Assembly: GCF_032854445.1 (NCBI RefSeq)
Contig: NC_088304.1
Span: 30,141,732-30,205,731, forward strand
Origin: Liolophura sinensis
Lineage: Eukaryota; Mollusca; Polyplacophora; Chitonida; Chitonidae
Length of the DNA stretch: 64,000 nucleotides
Direction: 5' to 3'
The position numbers and the translations under genes are program-made. The stretch's first letter is position 1. Each line of letters begins with the position of its first letter. The notes below the pieces were generated by a model. That model was not told where the DNA came from and searched no databases. It saw only the letters and a list, made by a program, of their open reading frames with translations. Below, in pieces: positions 62,208-64,000 of this stretch.

Positions 62208-62500
62208 TCACTGGCTTTAAATTGTATACTCACGGTACGTCTCGTATAGATCAAGTAGTAGTAGTTGTAACAAGATGTCGTATGAGGTCATTCTCGTCTC
62301 TCTCACAGTTTTATTCTCGGTGAGGACACTGCCTCACAGTGTGTTGAATGTGATGCCATCAAACACACCCTGGTTGACTGCAAACTTGGCCCATGTTAGG
62401 CAGAGATTCTACACGGTCAAGTCCATATATAATTTGTTCGACAGCATGGCTGGCTGTGTTGTTATAAAGTATTAGAGGGCCATTGGCTCATATCGTCCGG
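62208..62500 (+). pseudogene. LINE-1W copy O, C-terminal scrap of ORF2
   Basis: Diverged relic of the last ~90 codons of ORF2: TRCRMRSFSSLSQFYSR, CVECDAIKHTLVDC (the finger has lost three residues), PYIICSTAWLAVLL for IYDLFDSIAGDVV, and an early stop. It ends near 62500 without the hairpin or CATT tail. Confidence 0.7.
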
Positions 62501-62589
62501 ATGTACAGCACAGAGTAAAATCACAGCAGTGACTACAGTGTGAAAGCTCGGAAATGGTCACGCGTAACCGATGAAATAATACAAGGTGG

Positions 62590-62938
62590 AGGGAACATAC
62601 AAAGTAGGGATGTATTCCTCATATCTATTCCCATCGTGAAGACGAGTATGAGGTGATCATATCTAACACAAGGTGGGGAGAAAGGTAGAGAGTGGGGAAG
62701 TCTTCCTGTTCTCCAGAGGTAGATGACAGCATATATGGAAACAGACATGACGTGGTCATATAAATGAAAAGTAAGAGGGGAGACAGGTACAGAGTGGTAA
62801 AGTTTTCTTGTTCTCCAGAAGTAAATGACAGCGTATGTGGAAACAGACATGAGGTGGTTATATAAACCAAAAGGAAGGGGGAGACAGGTACAGAGTGGTA
62901 AAGTTGTTCTGTTCTCTAGGAAGATGACAGCCAATGTG
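62590..62938. repeat. Minisatellite, about 102 bp period, roughly 3.4 copies
   Basis: gacatgaggtggttatataa and its variants recur at about 62642, 62744 and 62846, with the block gagacaggtacagagtggtaaag in each unit and a partial unit on the left (acaaggtggagggaac at 62581). Units are about 80-90% alike by eye. The apparent minus-strand open frames here come from the repeat and are not genes. Confidence 0.85.
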
Positions 62939-63131
62939 GAGGACCGGTAATGTTTTTCATGCCTCTATGCCTTATAATACACTAAATAAACATTCACAGT
63001 GTTGAAATTCGGCAAAGATTGCGGCCTCCAGCGTAAATTTGGGGAGATATTTACTTATTAAGTTCACCTAAGCGGTCCCGTCTGTCACCCAAAATAGCAA
63101 AGCAAACTTCGGGCATCGCCTCATGAATATT

Positions 63132-63145
63132 CGGAAGTGACGTAG
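63132..63145. promoter_or_regulatory. Possible ETS/CRE composite site upstream of the THAP exon
   Basis: CGGAAGTGACGTAG, about 80 bp before the ATG at 63223. The pattern (CGGAAGTGACG) is the ETS-plus-CREB/ATF arrangement known from TATA-less housekeeping promoters of animals. No TATA box was seen. Function is inference. Confidence 0.35.
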
Positions 63146-63222
63146 AATCGAGAAGCACCGAGTCAGGCGTCCCTTTTGTTTACTAAGCAAACAAGTTCAC
63201 ACTGTCACAAAAGATTTTGAAA

Positions 63223-63594
63223 ATGGTCCGCAGATGTTGTGCTGGTTACTGCAGTAACACGAAAGACAAGGAGAAAGGGATTTGTCTCCATATGTTCCCA
63301 CACGGCGATAAGAAAAGGCTCGATTTGTGGAACAAATTTGTGAAAACCAAACGAAAAGATTGGGTGACAGCGTCTCCAACTTCCCTGCTGTGCTCTTCAC
63401 ACTTTCGGGAAGATGATTTCTCCAACTTGGTTGAATTTAAGATGGGCTTTGTGGGTCAGCTGTATTTAAAGAACACTGCTGTACCTAGTGTTCACGGCCA
63501 AATGTCTGCCAAGCCCTCTACAAGTGGACAAGATCAGCAAGTATCCGGTGGTAAGCGTCACAGTGCAGCCACAGTGAAATTGTCAGCTCACAGG
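63223..63594 (+). CDS. THAP-domain protein, first exon
   Basis: Starts MVRRCCAGYCSNT at ATG 63223-63225 (an upstream in-frame TTG is not used). A complete THAP zinc-dependent DNA-binding domain spans residues 1-90: C-x-x-C-type pair CCAGYC, HMFPHGDKKRLDLW, KDWV, the second zinc pair in LCSSHF (C-x2-H), the DDF block, and the closing LKNTAVPSV. A Ser/Gln-rich linker follows (MSAKPSTSGQDQQVSGGKRH). The coding frame probably ends at a 5' splice site, cacagg followed by gtaggtgac, at about 63594/63595; the stop at 63634-63636 would be used only if unspliced. THAP proteins act as sequence-specific nuclear regulators or as transposon-derived DNA binders. The rest of the gene lies outside the window. 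Confidence 0.82.
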
Positions 63595-64000
63595 GTAGGT
63601 GACATTGTTATGTGCAACACTGTTTTGACAGCCTAAATAGAAACCATATTTTAAATTAAACATTTCTGGTTGTAGGCCTAATGAAATCAAACTTCGATTC
63701 GAGCAGGTGATATTGCGGCCAACATTGTGGTAGAACACACTGTAGAAAAAGCTGTGCCGGTTCTAAGAATGTTGTTGTTGTAACATTATCCCTTCTGCAG
63801 CGTCCTTGCATAGTATGATATGCATAGCCTAAGCCAGCCTACCGCATTTTGCTGGCTGACTTATGCAGATAATTACCGTTTCATTTCTCATTTTTCTCCC
63901 TTTGGCTTAATAAGGTCAACTAGACTCGAGAACATCAAATTTTCACGATTTATTCCATGTTCATGGGGCCTTGGCGACACTTAATTGTGTATTAGCATAT
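63595..64000 (+). other. Presumed first intron of the THAP gene
   Basis: Follows the gtaggt donor at 63595. A/T-rich, no open frame of note, and no repeat recognised. The acceptor is not in the window. Confidence 0.4.

Noticed and set aside
62533-62934. Minus-strand open frames of 80-130 codons
   Set aside because: They come from the 102 bp minisatellite; the repeating peptide is a by-product of the repeat length.

Overview
This window is eukaryotic and almost certainly molluscan, probably bivalve. There are no operons, ribosome binding sites or bacterial gene architecture. Instead it carries mollusc-type SINE tails (tail signature around 'TACGACGGCGGCCAGCATTA', for example 46785-46800), a THAP-domain exon, and layers of non-LTR retrotransposons. 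The taxonomic call rests on recognising the repeat families and is not a database result.

About two thirds of the window is one family of non-LTR retrotransposon (LINE, here 'LINE-1W'). It is I-like: ORF1 has three CCHC knuckles, and ORF2 has an APE-type endonuclease, a reverse transcriptase, an RNase H and a C-terminal CCHC. It ends in a (CATT)n tail. At least a dozen copies are present and are called A-O in order. B (6953-12855) and C (16075-22016) keep both reading frames open. E (25885-34748) is full length but split by F. K (46880-55901) is full length, decayed, and split by a DNA transposon. A, D, F, G/I, H, J, L, N and O are truncated, internally deleted or decayed. Copies A-J lie on the minus strand and K-O on the plus strand.

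Left part (1-22490): an older, different RNase H LINE on the plus strand is the host layer. Copy A was inserted into it, and A was itself hit by a Tc1-like transposon. A Penelope-like element (PLE) was inserted further along. The PLE in turn carries a poly(A) retroposon, LINE copies B and C, and a SINE tail. Most of these steps are marked by 11-14 bp target-site duplications.

Middle part (22491-46880): the old LINE 3' end and an orphan gag-like CCHC pseudogene come first, then a chain of LINE copies D, E(F), G/I(SINE, H, relic RT). Next come a degenerate RT relic, a gene-poor stretch, and SINE remnants carrying J.

Right part (46880-64000): K contains a 3.08 kb cut-and-paste transposon (34 bp inverted repeats, AATT duplication) with a decayed two-exon transposase and SINEs in its intron. 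L, N and O are decayed copies. The only credible host-gene signals are a possible terminal exon on the minus strand near 60.4-60.8 kb and the first exon of a THAP-domain protein at 63.2-63.6 kb.

The features cooperate as a transposon ecology. LINE-1W supplies ORF1 (RNA binding) and ORF2 (nicking, reverse transcription, RNA removal). The LINE and the SINEs share a strikingly similar 3' terminal hairpin followed by tetranucleotide tails, which suggests the SINEs borrow LINE machinery.
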